The notes beneath the pieces are model-generated. The model was not told the DNA's origin. It saw nothing but the letters and a program-made list of their open reading frames with translations, and made no database searches. A DNA stretch of 64,000 bases from Echinicola rosea (GTDB lineage: Bacteria > Bacteroidota > Bacteroidia > Cytophagales > Cyclobacteriaceae), in assembly GCF_005281475.1 (NCBI RefSeq), contig NZ_CP040106.1, positions 501,501 to 565,500 on the forward strand, given 5' to 3'. Shown in pieces: positions 1-9,247 of this stretch (positions within the stretch are counted from its first letter, which is position 1; each line of letters begins with the position of its first letter). A program made the translations under genes and the position numbers.

Positions 1-233
1 GTGGCTTCATCATAGGCGGCAAAGTCCACCCATCCTGCTTGGAGGGAGGTGTGCGCCGGTAGACGGTCATAGAAATTGGACAATACGCCAGTAATGGATC
101 CAGCGTCATTCCATACTTGGTCATCAAGTAATATATTCGGTGGCTCACGGTCTAGCCAATCAGACTCACAAGAGCTCATCAACAGCCCTGCAACTACCGC
201 AAGCGTTATCGTTAATTTTGATAATTTCATCAT
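1..233 (-). CDS. SusD/RagB-family nutrient-binding lipoprotein, N-terminal part (cut by window edge)
   Basis: Seen: the reading frame begins with two consecutive Met codons and a lipoprotein signal (hydrophobic stretch ending LLMSSC, then ESDWLDREPPN), followed by the start of a mature SusD fold. About 77 codons lie inside the window; the rest is off the left edge. The start at 233 is chosen because it directly precedes the lipoprotein signal. The gene begins 8 bp after the stop of the SusC gene at 242-3445, the usual SusC-SusD order. Family knowledge: SusD proteins sit on the outer leaflet of the outer membrane, cap the SusC channel and bind oligosaccharides. The substrate cannot be told from this fragment. 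Confidence 0.9.
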   Translation of the reverse strand, partial: MMKLSKLTITLAVVAGLLMSSCESDWLDREPPNILLDDQVWNDAGSITGVLSNFYDRLPAHTSLQAGWVDFAAYDEA

Positions 234-241
234 TTTGGGGT

Positions 242-3200
242 TTAAAAGGTTAGGCTAAATCCAAAATTGAACAGTCGCTGCTGTGGATACACCAAGCCAT
301 TAGCAGAACCAATTTCCGGGTCGATACCAAAGCTCTTCACATTGTCAAAAGAGACCAAGTTGGTACCGTTGGCATACAGCCTTAGTGAACCGATGCCATA
401 TTTTTCCAAGAAGGCTTTTGGCACTCGATAGCCCAGCTCAAGGTTTCTCAATCTTAGGTAGCGCACATTGGTCAGCCAGAAATTACTGTGTCTGTAAAGG
501 TGATCGGCTCCCGCCCTTCTGATGGCTGGGTAAGTACCTGGTACCCATTCACTGTCTGCGTTAAATAAGTCCTCGCGGTGCCACCTGTCTTCAAACATAA
601 AATCAGGCGAGTTTCCATTGTTCTGGAAGGGATATCGAAGTTCCCAATTTCTGGTAAAGGTCTGCATAGATGCCCCCGCAAAACTGAAGTACAGTTCAAA
701 TCCCTTATAACTAGCTGATCCATTTAAGCCAAAACTCATATAGGGATTGGCCCCTTCTGCATATCCAATAGGGCGTTCATCGAGGTTGTTGATTAAACCG
801 TCCCCATTGACATCTTCGTAGATAAAATCTCCCGGTAGCACATTTCGGTTACCGTTTCCATCGATATCCACTGGATAGTTCTCGATTTGCTCCTCACTTT
901 CAAATCTACCAACCACGTTATAGCCCCAGTTGATATTGGACCACCTACCGTCTTCCATCGAACGGTATTGATTCCAGGAATTACCAAAGCGAGGCTTATA
1001 CCGTTCCAGTACTTCTTGCCTTGAAACTGTAGCATTGGCACTGATGGAAAAGTCCACTTCCCCTGTCTTGCCTGTATAGGTCACCATACCTTCCACGCCT
1101 CTATGGACATCAGACTCGAGGTTTTCGGACGATAGGCCATAGCCTACCTCTAGCGGAAGCAAAACGTCATACCTTCCTGCAGGAATCCCTGTTCTCTTGC
1201 GCTGAAACACATCGGCTTGAACAAACAACTTACTGTTGAACAGATAAGTATCTATACCGATATTCACATTTGTATTGGTAATCCAGGATAAGTTGGTCAC
1301 CGGCAGTCCCCTAGGATCTACACCTGGCACAAAACCACCGTCCAATACAGCACTTCCTCCTGCGCTAGGGATGAAGTCGTAGCCAGCATAGTAGCTAAAT
1401 GGCGCCACGATGAATTCATTGCTTCCGATCCATCTATCGTTACCGGTTTGGCCCCAGGAAGCCCTGATTTTCATGTCCGAAAGTACATTGCCCTTGATAT
1501 TATCCATAAAGGACTCGTCCGTGATTTTCCAACCCGCTGAAATCCCAGGAAAGAATCCATATCGATCTTCTTTTGGGAAAAGGAAGGAGCCATCATATCT
1601 GGCAATAAATTCAAGTAGGTATTTTTCTTTATAGTCATAGTTGATTTTACCCAAATAACCGTCCCTTGCTTCCTGATAGATTTCATCAATCAGCAAATCC
1701 TGATCGGCAAATGACATCAACGGGATATAATTATTCGGTGGTACGGTATGCACGACCATGTAGTGGGATTGTTGATCCCATCGCTCGTATCCTAAGATGG
1801 CAGACAGGTTATGTACCCCGAAATTCTTGGCATAATTGAGTTGAAACTGCCCCACACGGTCTACTGTATTTCTTTTTCTTCTTTCTCTCCATGGGTTTTG
1901 GTTACCCATATTATCGTTGGTGAAGTACGTATCCGTTGCTTCATCATAGCCATAGCCATCATAAGTATACTCAAACCCATTAAAATCAAGATTGGTATAA
2001 TTGTAGGAATATGTACCTTTCATGGACAGGCCAAAATCGAAGTCGTATTGCGCAAAGAAATTCCCCTTAATCGCACGCTGCACTTCTTCGATATATCCTG
2101 TGATCTCCTTGGTATATGTAGCAGGATTGACGTTGATATTGTGTACCTCTCCATTGACATAATTGGGATTGTCATTGGCATAAGGTCGCTCTGTAGGCCA
2201 CATGGTAAAGATACTCAGGAATGGGTTAAAGTAATCGTCCAAACCTGGTACCCCTACTTGTTCCCTGTTTTCGATACGGCCACTAAGCTGCATACCTACT
2301 TTAAAGCCATCTGCCAAGGTAACATCGACATTTGACTGGAAATTGGTCCTTTCGAAAAGGTAATCTTCAATGGTAGCATCTTGTTTAAGGTGCCCCAAAG
2401 AGATATAATACTTAGTGTTTTCAGATCCTCCCACGGCACTACCATTAATGGAATATTGCGGCACATTAGGTTTAATCACGAAATCGTAATAATCTGTGCT
2501 TACATAGCCCTTTTCGGTACCTTGCTGCCACTTGGCCAATTCTTCCGGGGATATTCCCGGAGCCCTACCAGCATTAACATTGGACTCTGCATTCGCCCTC
2601 ACATATTGATAGGCATTGGCCGGTTGAGGGTAGCGGGTAAAGTTCTGCAAACCATAATAACCGTTCAGACTGATCTCTGCGGGCTGATTGGCCTTACCTT
2701 TTTTGGTAGTAACTAATACCACACCGTTTGCTGCACGCATACCGTAAATCGCAGCGGATGCATCCTTCAGCACCGAGATGCTCTCAATGTCATTCTGACC
2801 AAGGTTGTTAAACTGGGCTGCATCAGAAGGGATTCCATCGATTACATACAGCGGTGTACCCATGTTTCTAATTTGAATGGATGCACTGGATCCTGGCCTG
2901 GCATCTGTTTGTCTGGCTGTCACCCCTTGGATTTTACCCACAAGGGCTTCGGAAGTAGTCACGGAAGGAGTTCTGATCAAGTCTTTTGAATCGACTTCCC
3001 CTACGGCTCCGGTAATGGTTCCCTTTTTTTGGACACCATAACCTACGACCACTACTTCTCCTAGGTCACTGAGGTTCTCTCCCAAAGTAACGTCAATGGT
3101 CGTTTGATTTCCCACAGTGACCTCCTGTGATTCGTAGCCCAAGTACGAAAACACCAAAATGCTTTCTGATGATGGCACATCCAAGGTGTACTTACCATCC

Positions 3201-3445
3201 AAATCGGTTGCTACACCGATAGAGGTTCCCTTTACCAGCACAGAAACTCCGGGAATGGGCATTCCTTCTGCATCCAACACTGTACCGGATACAGTTTGTT
3301 CTGCAGTTTTACTTTTAAGAAGATTGGATGTTGATAAGTTTGGATGAGGGAGCGGCGCTGCTCCAAGTTGGGGGACTTGCTGTATCAGAAAGGTTCCCAG
3401 CAAAGTCGCCACAACTAAATGCTTGTGTAAAGCTTTACATTTCAT
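242..3445 (-). CDS. SusC/RagA-family TonB-dependent outer-membrane transporter
   Basis: A 1067-residue protein with a signal peptide (about residues 1-29), a carboxypeptidase-regulatory-like beta-sandwich (about 52-135, beginning VSGTVLDAEGMPIPGVSV), a TonB plug domain (about 140-250, with VVVVGYGVQKKGTITGAV and later AANGVVLVTTKKG), and a long beta-barrel ending in Phe (FGFSLTF), as expected for BAM-dependent insertion. Length is normal for SusC. It is the first gene of a pair with the SusD gene that follows by 8 bp. Role by family: TonB-driven import of glycan fragments or other bulky substrates. No sigma/anti-sigma or hybrid two-component regulator is visible next to it, and the substrate is unknown. 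Confidence 0.96.
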   Translation of the reverse strand: MKCKALHKHLVVATLLGTFLIQQVPQLGAAPLPHPNLSTSNLLKSKTAEQTVSGTVLDAEGMPIPGVSVLVKGTSIGVATDLDGKYTLDVPSSESILVFSYLGYESQEVTVGNQTTIDVTLGENLSDLGEVVVVGYGVQKKGTITGAVGEVDSKDLIRTPSVTTSEALVGKIQGVTARQTDARPGSSASIQIRNMGTPLYVIDGIPSDAAQFNNLGQNDIESISVLKDASAAIYGMRAANGVVLVTTKKGKANQPAEISLNGYYGLQNFTRYPQPANAYQYVRANAESNVNAGRAPGISPEELAKWQQGTEKGYVSTDYYDFVIKPNVPQYSINGSAVGGSENTKYYISLGHLKQDATIEDYLFERTNFQSNVDVTLADGFKVGMQLSGRIENREQVGVPGLDDYFNPFLSIFTMWPTERPYANDNPNYVNGEVHNINVNPATYTKEITGYIEEVQRAIKGNFFAQYDFDFGLSMKGTYSYNYTNLDFNGFEYTYDGYGYDEATDTYFTNDNMGNQNPWRERRKRNTVDRVGQFQLNYAKNFGVHNLSAILGYERWDQQSHYMVVHTVPPNNYIPLMSFADQDLLIDEIYQEARDGYLGKINYDYKEKYLLEFIARYDGSFLFPKEDRYGFFPGISAGWKITDESFMDNIKGNVLSDMKIRASWGQTGNDRWIGSNEFIVAPFSYYAGYDFIPSAGGSAVLDGGFVPGVDPRGLPVTNLSWITNTNVNIGIDTYLFNSKLFVQADVFQRKRTGIPAGRYDVLLPLEVGYGLSSENLESDVHRGVEGMVTYTGKTGEVDFSISANATVSRQEVLERYKPRFGNSWNQYRSMEDGRWSNINWGYNVVGRFESEEQIENYPVDIDGNGNRNVLPGDFIYEDVNGDGLINNLDERPIGYAEGANPYMSFGLNGSASYKGFELYFSFAGASMQTFTRNWELRYPFQNNGNSPDFMFEDRWHREDLFNADSEWVPGTYPAIRRAGADHLYRHSNFWLTNVRYLRLRNLELGYRVPKAFLEKYGIGSLRLYANGTNLVSFDNVKSFGIDPEIGSANGLVYPQQRLFNFGFSLTF

Positions 3446-3921
3446 ATTAATGGGGTTTATTGAAAATTAGAAACTCATTAAATATTATTAACCCGCTAAC
3501 AACGAGTACCTTGGGTGTTACTAATCCCTTCTCACCCGACTACCTAACATTAATAAGTGTAATAAAGCCACTTATTAATGTTTTCGAATATTAGAGAATA
3601 TTCTACTCTTTCGCAATAATTAAATGTGTTTTTAACACTAATAGTTTACAAAAACAGCTGATGGTAAATTGTGTAAAAATAGTTATCAGAAAGAAACTTT
3701 AACATTTCGGAATTTTAAAGTGTTATTTTAACAATTATTAACAAAAAAAATAAGGCACCTTTACAAATAATGTAAAAAACAAAATGAGCGAAATTTTACT
3801 TCTGTTGCATTACCAATCTGATAAAGAAATAAGGACTGAACTCATTTAAATTATTAAAAAATATACATGACCTAATGGTCTGCCGGTAGGGCGCAACAAG
3901 CTTATTTCATTGTAGTCACAT
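3446..3921. other. AT-rich leader and intergenic region upstream of the first SusC gene
   Basis: No credible gene. The stretch is AT-rich, as expected for a promoter and leader region, and contains the strong inverted repeat listed separately. I could not find a clear TAnnTTTG -7 box in the SusC direction. Confidence 0.6.
3546..3582. promoter_or_regulatory. 14-bp perfect inverted repeat upstream of SusC
   Basis: AACATTAATAAGTG and its exact reverse complement flank a 9-nt spacer. It lies about 100 bp upstream of the SusC start at 3445. There is no T-run after either arm, so it does not look like a terminator. It could be an operator for a dimeric regulator or a hairpin in the susC leader RNA. 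Confidence 0.6.
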
Positions 3922-3948
3922 AAAAAAAAGGCGGGAATTTCCCGCCTT
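3922..3948 (-). terminator. Intrinsic terminator of the M1 peptidase gene
   Basis: A 9-bp perfect stem (AAGGCGGGA / TCCCGCCTT) with a 3-nt loop, followed on the minus strand by eight T residues. It lies about 30 bp after the stop of the gene at 3980-5935. Confidence 0.85.
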
Positions 3949-3979
3949 CTTCAAATCGATATCTACACTGATTTATGAA

Positions 3980-5935
3980 TCATTCTTCGCCATAGATAGC
4001 TGCAGGCCATTTATCATTGCCAATGTTCACATCAGGCAATACCTTATCAGGATCGATTTCGATGCTTTTTACTTCCTTGTCGGTCTTGTAAAGGTGGTTC
4101 CATTGGTTTCCCCTTTGCCAGATTTCAACAGGCAGTTTAAACCGCTCGGAAGTGCCATCTTCAAAAGTAACTTCGACCAATACCGGCATTGGCACACCCC
4201 CTCTATTGGACAGCGCCAATACATAATTGCCACCATATGGATAAACGCCATCTAAGGACAGGTCGATATTATCTGTACCATAGAACCAGTTCTGCCAGAA
4301 CCAATTCAGGTTTTCACCGGCCACATTCTCGATATGGTTAAAGAAATCCGTGGGCTGAGGATGCTTGAAGGCCCAAGTCTCAATATAAGAGGTAAAGGCA
4401 TTGTCAAATCGCTCATGGCCGAGAATATACTCCCTCAACATGATCAAGCCCATTCCCGGCTTCATGTAAGCAGTCATTCCCAGGTTACTGGTATTGACCA
4501 CATCGGGATACGTGTCGATTCCCTCGCGGGTTTCTCTATTGAACCAAGACACGTACTTTCTGGTATGGTCCAGATCAGCTGGATATTCACCATTATTAAA
4601 TTCCTTGGTACTGTAATGATTGATAAAGGTATTGAACCCTTCATCCATCCAAGGATAAAGCCGTTCGTTACTACCTACGATCATCGGGAACCAGTTATGG
4701 CCAAATTCATGATCGGTCACGCCCCAAAGCGACTCGCCTTTGCTTTCATATCCGCAGAAGTTAAGTCCGGGATATTCCATCCCTCCAATATCAGCCGCCA
4801 CGTTGGTCGCCGTAGGATAAGGAAATTCAAACCATCTTTCAGAGTAATGCTCAATAGAAGCCTTGCTGTATTCGGTAGATCGAGACCAAGCTTCTTGCCC
4901 ATCACTTTCCTTGGGATATACAGATTGTGCCAGTATCGTTTTGCCACTAGGCAAGTCAATTTTAGCGGCATCCCAAATAAACGCCTGGGAGGAAGCAAAA
5001 GCAATGTCCCGTGAATTTTCGATTTTGAACTTCCATGTCAAGGTTCCATCTTGTTTTAACCTTGTGGCAGGATCAGCCACTTCATCCGGCGTAAGAATAT
5101 ACACGGTGCTATCGCTTTCCATGGCCTTTTCCATCCGGTCTTGCATGGTACTGGACATCACATCACCTGGATTTAACAACTCACCTGAACCCACTACAAT
5201 ATGGTCTGAAGGTGCTGTCACGGAATATTCAAAATCACCATATTCCAAGTAAAACTCACCTGCGCCCAAATACGGCTCCGTATTCCAGCCTTTTACATCA
5301 TCAAAAACCGCAGTGCGAGGATACCACTGCGCCAAGGCATAGATCGTACCTTCTTCTACATCAAGACGGCCCATTCTGTCCATTCCTTTTTCTGGGATCT
5401 TGTAAGAAAAATCCATGGAGATGGTCGCTTCACCACCTTTTGCAGGGATAGGTTCGTCAAAGAACACTTGCATCCTGGTATCATTCACCAAGTACTTGTC
5501 AGAAGCATCACCTCTTTTACCCACTTTGCCCGAAACATTGGATAACTGGTATCCGCCATCCACATCACCATTGTACCGGTTGCCTTGGATAGGAGTGGTA
5601 AGGGTCCCCCTGGAATCTTCGGTAAACCTATTTTGCTCCAAGTAAAGCCATACAAAATCCAATGCCTCCGGGCTGTTGTTGGTGTAATGAATGGTCACAC
5701 TTCCGGTGATGGTGTGTTCTTCGTCGTCCAGGGTCACATCGATATTGTAATCGGCTCGGTTTTGCCAATACATCGGCCCAGGCTTTCCAGAAGCTGAACG
5801 GTACATGTTTCCTTTACGGTAAATAAAGTCGCCAAATTCACTTTGGTTGTTCTCTTCTACTTGCTGTGCCACCGTAACCTGCACTATAAACAAGCTTAAA
5901 AACAAGATTGAGAGTTTCTCTAAAGTATATTTCAT
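3980..5935 (-). CDS. Secreted M1-family zinc metallopeptidase
   Basis: A 651-residue protein with an N-terminal signal peptide (LSILFLSLFIVQVTVAQQ). The zinc site is intact: HEFGH at residues 409-413 and the third ligand Glu432 in WMDEGF, giving HEXXH-X18-E. A GGMEYPGL segment stands in for the GAMEN exopeptidase motif. The N-terminal half (VTLDDEEHTITGSVTIHY) matches the beta-sandwich that precedes the catalytic domain. It is shorter than PepN-type aminopeptidases and lacks a long C-terminal helical domain, like many exported Bacteroidota M1 proteins. Role by family: removal of N-terminal residues from peptides in the periplasm or outside the cell. It appears monocistronic, with a promoter just upstream and its own terminator. 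Confidence 0.93.
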   Translation of the reverse strand: MKYTLEKLSILFLSLFIVQVTVAQQVEENNQSEFGDFIYRKGNMYRSASGKPGPMYWQNRADYNIDVTLDDEEHTITGSVTIHYTNNSPEALDFVWLYLEQNRFTEDSRGTLTTPIQGNRYNGDVDGGYQLSNVSGKVGKRGDASDKYLVNDTRMQVFFDEPIPAKGGEATISMDFSYKIPEKGMDRMGRLDVEEGTIYALAQWYPRTAVFDDVKGWNTEPYLGAGEFYLEYGDFEYSVTAPSDHIVVGSGELLNPGDVMSSTMQDRMEKAMESDSTVYILTPDEVADPATRLKQDGTLTWKFKIENSRDIAFASSQAFIWDAAKIDLPSGKTILAQSVYPKESDGQEAWSRSTEYSKASIEHYSERWFEFPYPTATNVAADIGGMEYPGLNFCGYESKGESLWGVTDHEFGHNWFPMIVGSNERLYPWMDEGFNTFINHYSTKEFNNGEYPADLDHTRKYVSWFNRETREGIDTYPDVVNTSNLGMTAYMKPGMGLIMLREYILGHERFDNAFTSYIETWAFKHPQPTDFFNHIENVAGENLNWFWQNWFYGTDNIDLSLDGVYPYGGNYVLALSNRGGVPMPVLVEVTFEDGTSERFKLPVEIWQRGNQWNHLYKTDKEVKSIEIDPDKVLPDVNIGNDKWPAAIYGEE

Positions 5936-5961
5936 ATCTTGAGTTGATTATAATATTTCGC

Positions 5962-5969
5962 CAAATTTA
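5962..5969 (-). promoter_or_regulatory. Predicted -7 box for the M1 peptidase gene
   Basis: On the minus strand this reads TAAATTTG, a match to the Bacteroidota TAnnTTTG -7 element, 27 bp upstream of the ATG at 5935. No perfect TTTG -33 box is seen at the usual distance. Confidence 0.5.
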
Positions 5970-6252
5970 CATAAAGATTGACGAACAGAAAATGTATTTA
6001 TTTTAATGGTAAAGAATTAAAAAATCAACTGCCGGAAACACTACCAAGTTTACTTCCTAGACTACCTATAAATCTCAAAAACCAGCAAGCGCATCCAAGG
6101 CTTTACTTATTTGACGGAATATTTTAACCTGTAGGATTTTAGGGCAAGCGTATCTCGATCTGTTAGGCTCTCCAAAAAGTCCTCATCAAATTCATAAAAT
6201 CTATCAAGTTGTTGGGAATAATGAATATAAAAGTAATGATCCAATACGCCTT

Positions 6253-6286
6253 AAAATAAAATTAGCCTTGGCGTGCACCAAGGCTA
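6253..6286 (-). terminator. Terminator of the tRNA-Val unit
   Basis: A 9-bp perfect stem (TAGCCTTGG / CCAAGGCTA) with a 6-nt loop, followed on the minus strand by ATTTTATTTT. It begins 7 bp after the 3' end of the downstream tRNA-Val gene. Confidence 0.8.
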
Positions 6287-6292
6287 TTCAAG

Positions 6293-6367
6293 TGGGAATT
6301 GAGGGATTCGAACCCCCGACCCTCTGCTTGTAAGGCAGATGCTCTGAACCAACTGAGCTAAATTCCC
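6293..6367 (-). tRNA. tRNA-Val (anticodon TAC), copy 2
   Basis: A 75-nt cloverleaf on the minus strand: 7-bp acceptor stem GGGAATT/AATTCCC, D arm with AGTTGGTT, anticodon arm TCTGC-CTTACAA-GCAGA with anticodon TAC, T arm with TTCGAAT, discriminator A. The 3' CCA is not encoded (ACTTG follows). The mature sequence is the same as the copy at 6416-6490; the two start 123 bp apart and are probably co-transcribed. Confidence 0.97.
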
Positions 6368-6415
6368 ATTATTTTTAAACCACTTTATGTCTCCAGCCGT
6401 TGCCGGGAAACGCTG

Positions 6416-6490
6416 TGGGAATTGAGGGATTCGAACCCCCGACCCTCTGCTTGTAAGGCAGATGCTCTGAACCAACTGAGCTAAATTCCC
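6416..6490 (-). tRNA. tRNA-Val (anticodon TAC), copy 1
   Basis: Same 75-nt sequence and fold as the neighbouring gene, anticodon TAC, CCA not encoded. It is promoter-proximal, with a well-formed Bacteroidota promoter just upstream at 6526-6556. Confidence 0.97.
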
Positions 6491-6525
6491 ATTATTCATC
6501 AACCATTTGTTGTTGAATTGGATTG

Positions 6526-6556
6526 CAAAGGTAGATGCTTTTTTTATTGCAGCAAA
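6526..6556 (-). promoter_or_regulatory. Promoter of the tandem tRNA-Val genes
   Basis: On the minus strand a TTTG -33 box (6553-6556), a 19-bp spacer and a TACCTTTG -7 box (6526-6533) match the primary sigma-factor consensus of Bacteroidota. The expected RNA start near 6520 is about 30 bp before the tRNA. Confidence 0.75.
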
Positions 6557-6565
6557 TAATAATTG

Positions 6566-6601
6566 AAAAAAAATATCAGCCAGACACTAACTGGCTGATA
6601 T
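6566..6601 (-). terminator. Intrinsic terminator of the aldehyde dehydrogenase gene
   Basis: An 11-bp perfect stem (ATATCAGCCAG / CTGGCTGATAT) with a 7-nt loop, followed on the minus strand by a run of eight T. It starts about 30 bp after the stop at 6633. Confidence 0.88.
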
Positions 6602-6632
6602 CCTGAAATAAAAGTTATCGATATGACAATTG

Positions 6633-8177
6633 TCAAATATCAAATTTTATTCCTTGGGCCAAGGGAAGCTCAGTGGTATAGTTAATCGTATTCGTCTGTC
6701 GCCTCATATAAGCTTTCCAAGCATCCGAACCTGATTCTCGGCCTCCTCCTGTTTCCTTTTCTCCTCCAAAAGCCCCGCCAATTTCTGCTCCTGAAGTTCC
6801 AATATTGACATTGGATATGCCACAGTCCGATCCTTCACTGGAAAGATAACGCTCCGCCTCACGCATATTAGTGGTCATGATTGCAGAAGAAAGGCCTTGG
6901 GGGACGTTGTTTTGCATAGCAATGGCCTCCTCAAATTTCTGGTACTTAATAAGGTATAAGATGGGACCAAATGTCTCTTTTTGGACAATTTGAAAATGAT
7001 TTTCTGCTTCAAAGACACTTGGCTTCACATAACACCTAGATGAATAATCCTCTCCTTCTAAAAGCCCCCCGGCTACCAATTCGCTTCCACCTTCTGCTTT
7101 TACCCTTTCAATCGCCGTAAGGTAGTTTTGTACTGCTTGCTCATCAATCAACGGACCTATATGATTGTTCTCATCAAGTGGATTCCCTATGGTTAGCTTG
7201 CCGTATGCCGAGACAAGTCTTTCCTTAACCTCATCAAAAACTGATTCTTGAATAATCAACCTCCTAGTGCTCGTACATCGCTGCCCAGCTGTCCCCACTG
7301 CACCAAAGAGTGCCCCTCGGATCGCTATATCCAGATCAGCATTTTCAGTAATGATAATGGCATTATTACCACCAAGCTCCAAGAGCACCTTACCTAATCT
7401 ACCCCCAACGGTCTCGCCGACTGCCTTGCCCATATCGGTAGATCCCGTGGCTGAGATAAGTGCTACCCGTGGATCTTGGGTAAGAAATGCACCTACTGAA
7501 GCACCTCCAGTGAGCAGGGAAGAAACACCTTCAGGAAAGCCGTTTTGCTTAAAAACCTCCGACGCCAACACCTGGCAGGCCAACGAAGTCAACGGGGTCT
7601 TTTCGGAAGGCTTCCACACACACACATCACCACATACCCATGCGATCATCGTATTCCAAGACCAAACAGCCACAGGAAAGTTAAACGCCGAAATCACCCC
7701 CACAACTCCCAACGGATGCCACTGCTCATACATTCTGTGCCCTGGTCGCTCAGAGTGCATCGTTAGCCCATACAGTTGACGGGAAAGGCCTACTGCAAAA
7801 TCACAGATATCAATCATTTCCTGCACCTCCCCGAGTCCCTCTTGGTAGGATTTGCCCATTTCGTACGACACTATTTTGCCTAACAAGTCCTTTTTGTTGC
7901 GAAGTTCCACTCCAATTTGGCGGACCACTTCACCACGCTGCGGTGCTGGTACATTTCGCCAAACTTTAAATGCTTTTTCAGCTTGCTCCAAGACTTTTTC
8001 ATAAGACTCACGTGTAGTCATCTGGATCTTGCCTATCTCTTTCCCATCCACAGGAGAGTGGCTGCTCAGCCATTCTCCTTTGATGTCTATATACTCTACT
8101 CCTGTCCAAGTCCCCTTGTTTACTTCATTGAGCCCAAGGTCTTGAAGAAGGGTTTTAGTATCGAATGTGTCAGTCAT
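6633..8177 (-). CDS. ALDH7-type (antiquitin-like) NAD-dependent aldehyde dehydrogenase
   Basis: A 514-residue soluble enzyme. The oxyanion/catalytic region is intact: ELGGNNAIII contains the general-base Glu, and GQRCTSTRR contains the catalytic Cys301. The C-terminal part (FGPILYLIKY, SNVNIGTSGAEIGGAFGG, GRESGSDAWKAYMRRQ) is characteristic of the ALDH7 subfamily rather than ALDH1/2. Family knowledge: ALDH7 enzymes oxidise alpha-aminoadipate semialdehyde in lysine breakdown and also lipid-derived aldehydes. It stands alone with its own terminator, with no lysine-pathway neighbours. A saccharopine or piperideine route is therefore only an inference, and a general aldehyde-detoxifying role is equally possible. 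Confidence 0.9.
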   Translation of the reverse strand: MTDTFDTKTLLQDLGLNEVNKGTWTGVEYIDIKGEWLSSHSPVDGKEIGKIQMTTRESYEKVLEQAEKAFKVWRNVPAPQRGEVVRQIGVELRNKKDLLGKIVSYEMGKSYQEGLGEVQEMIDICDFAVGLSRQLYGLTMHSERPGHRMYEQWHPLGVVGVISAFNFPVAVWSWNTMIAWVCGDVCVWKPSEKTPLTSLACQVLASEVFKQNGFPEGVSSLLTGGASVGAFLTQDPRVALISATGSTDMGKAVGETVGGRLGKVLLELGGNNAIIITENADLDIAIRGALFGAVGTAGQRCTSTRRLIIQESVFDEVKERLVSAYGKLTIGNPLDENNHIGPLIDEQAVQNYLTAIERVKAEGGSELVAGGLLEGEDYSSRCYVKPSVFEAENHFQIVQKETFGPILYLIKYQKFEEAIAMQNNVPQGLSSAIMTTNMREAERYLSSEGSDCGISNVNIGTSGAEIGGAFGGEKETGGGRESGSDAWKAYMRRQTNTINYTTELPLAQGIKFDI

Positions 8178-8450
8178 GATAGATTTATTGTTTAAGCTAA
8201 TTTGTGGTAATCCAGTTTTGATCCTCTTTCTTAGAAAAGAGATGAGAAGTTATTCATTAATTTGAAGAAATTAAAGAAGGCGTATTGATAAATAACCAGA
8301 CCCGAAACAAATCACCTCATTCTCTTTTCAAAAAGCTCCCCACATTTGGACTGGATACTAACCAAATTCATGATGGATCACAGTCCCCTTTTACTGGCAC
8401 ACCTTTTGAAAAGGCGAGTGAAACGCTACTGGTTTTTAAACTCAAACAAG

Positions 8451-9131
8451 ATGAAAAGATACCTCCTACTACTTACCGCTTTCTTGCTGCAACAATTGGC
8501 TTTTGGCCAACTCATCGAACGCAACTTCTTTGGAGACTTAGAATATCACTCCAGAAATGGAGAATATAAAGCTACTTTGGAAAAAAATGTCTTTAACGAT
8601 CTAATGTTCAGCGATAACAAGCATAACAAAATCACATTTGAGGAACAATACCTCCATTGGGAATATGGCGATTTGTTGAAAAATGAACGGGAAGAACACA
8701 TGTTCCTCATGGACTTAGTCCGCCAATACCGACGGGAATCCCACTACAAAGCCACCTACCAAATTGATATTTTTGACAATTTGGTCATCGAAGACAATAG
8801 AGATTATAAACTCGAAGTAGGCCAAGACATCTTCGGTAACATCACCCACGAAGAATCCATTAATGGACGCAGGGTGGCCATCACTAGAGAAAAAGACGGC
8901 GGACTTATCTATGAATCGAACCGCCAAAAGGCCTCCTTACAAAAAGATATTTTTGACAGGTGGATTTATGAGGACAGTCAGAACAACAAACTGATCTTCA
9001 GCAATGCTTCATGGGCCAACCTAGCAAGAAAATACGGTAATAATGAGCGTATATTCCAGCACTTCATGAATGAGCTGCTGTTCATCCAAAAGAATCACCA
9101 GTCTCGCCCCAGAAGAGGGCGGAACAATTAG
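8451..9131 (+). CDS. Secreted protein of unknown function with internal repeats
   Basis: A longer frame opens at 8346, but the Met at 8451 is directly followed by a clean signal peptide (KRYLLLLTAFLLQQLAFGQ), so the protein is read as 226 residues. The mature part is built of imperfect repeats of about 30-40 residues with the pattern YKATL-x-x-DIFD-x-x-x-x-ED-x-x-x-x-KL (YKATLEKNVFNDLMFSDN; YKATYQIDIFDNLVIEDN; KASLQKDIFDRWIYEDS). This suggests a repetitive beta-rich solenoid or beta-sheet. No catalytic motif is visible. I do not recognise the family. It is not obviously linked to either neighbour: ALDH is divergent and the HipA-like gene has its own predicted promoter. Confidence 0.75.
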   Translation: MKRYLLLLTAFLLQQLAFGQLIERNFFGDLEYHSRNGEYKATLEKNVFNDLMFSDNKHNKITFEEQYLHWEYGDLLKNEREEHMFLMDLVRQYRRESHYKATYQIDIFDNLVIEDNRDYKLEVGQDIFGNITHEESINGRRVAITREKDGGLIYESNRQKASLQKDIFDRWIYEDSQNNKLIFSNASWANLARKYGNNERIFQHFMNELLFIQKNHQSRPRRGRNN

Positions 9132-9159
9132 TTGATAAAATTTATAAATAATATATTTG
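9132..9159 (+). promoter_or_regulatory. Predicted promoter of the HipA-like/DUF3037 operon
   Basis: A TATATTTG -7 box (9152-9159) lies 17 bp downstream of TTG (9132-9134), an imperfect -33 box. The predicted RNA start near 9166 leaves a leader of about 80 nt before the ATG at 9248. Confidence 0.45.
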
Positions 9160-9247
9160 TCAGCTATCCATTTAAAGATCGCTGGAAGGCAATTGGACAA
9201 TATCCATTACCACAGGCAATCTATTTTCAGTTTAGAACAAACAGTAC

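Noticed and set aside
1811..2335. Long antisense frames inside SusC genes (for example 174 codons at 1811-2335 and 240 codons at 25834-26556)
   Set aside because: They are opposite-strand shadows of well-supported coding sequence, with no start context or family similarity.
6284..6502. 72-codon frame covering the two tRNA-Val genes
   Set aside because: It is the translation of the duplicated tRNA sequence and repeats the same peptide twice.
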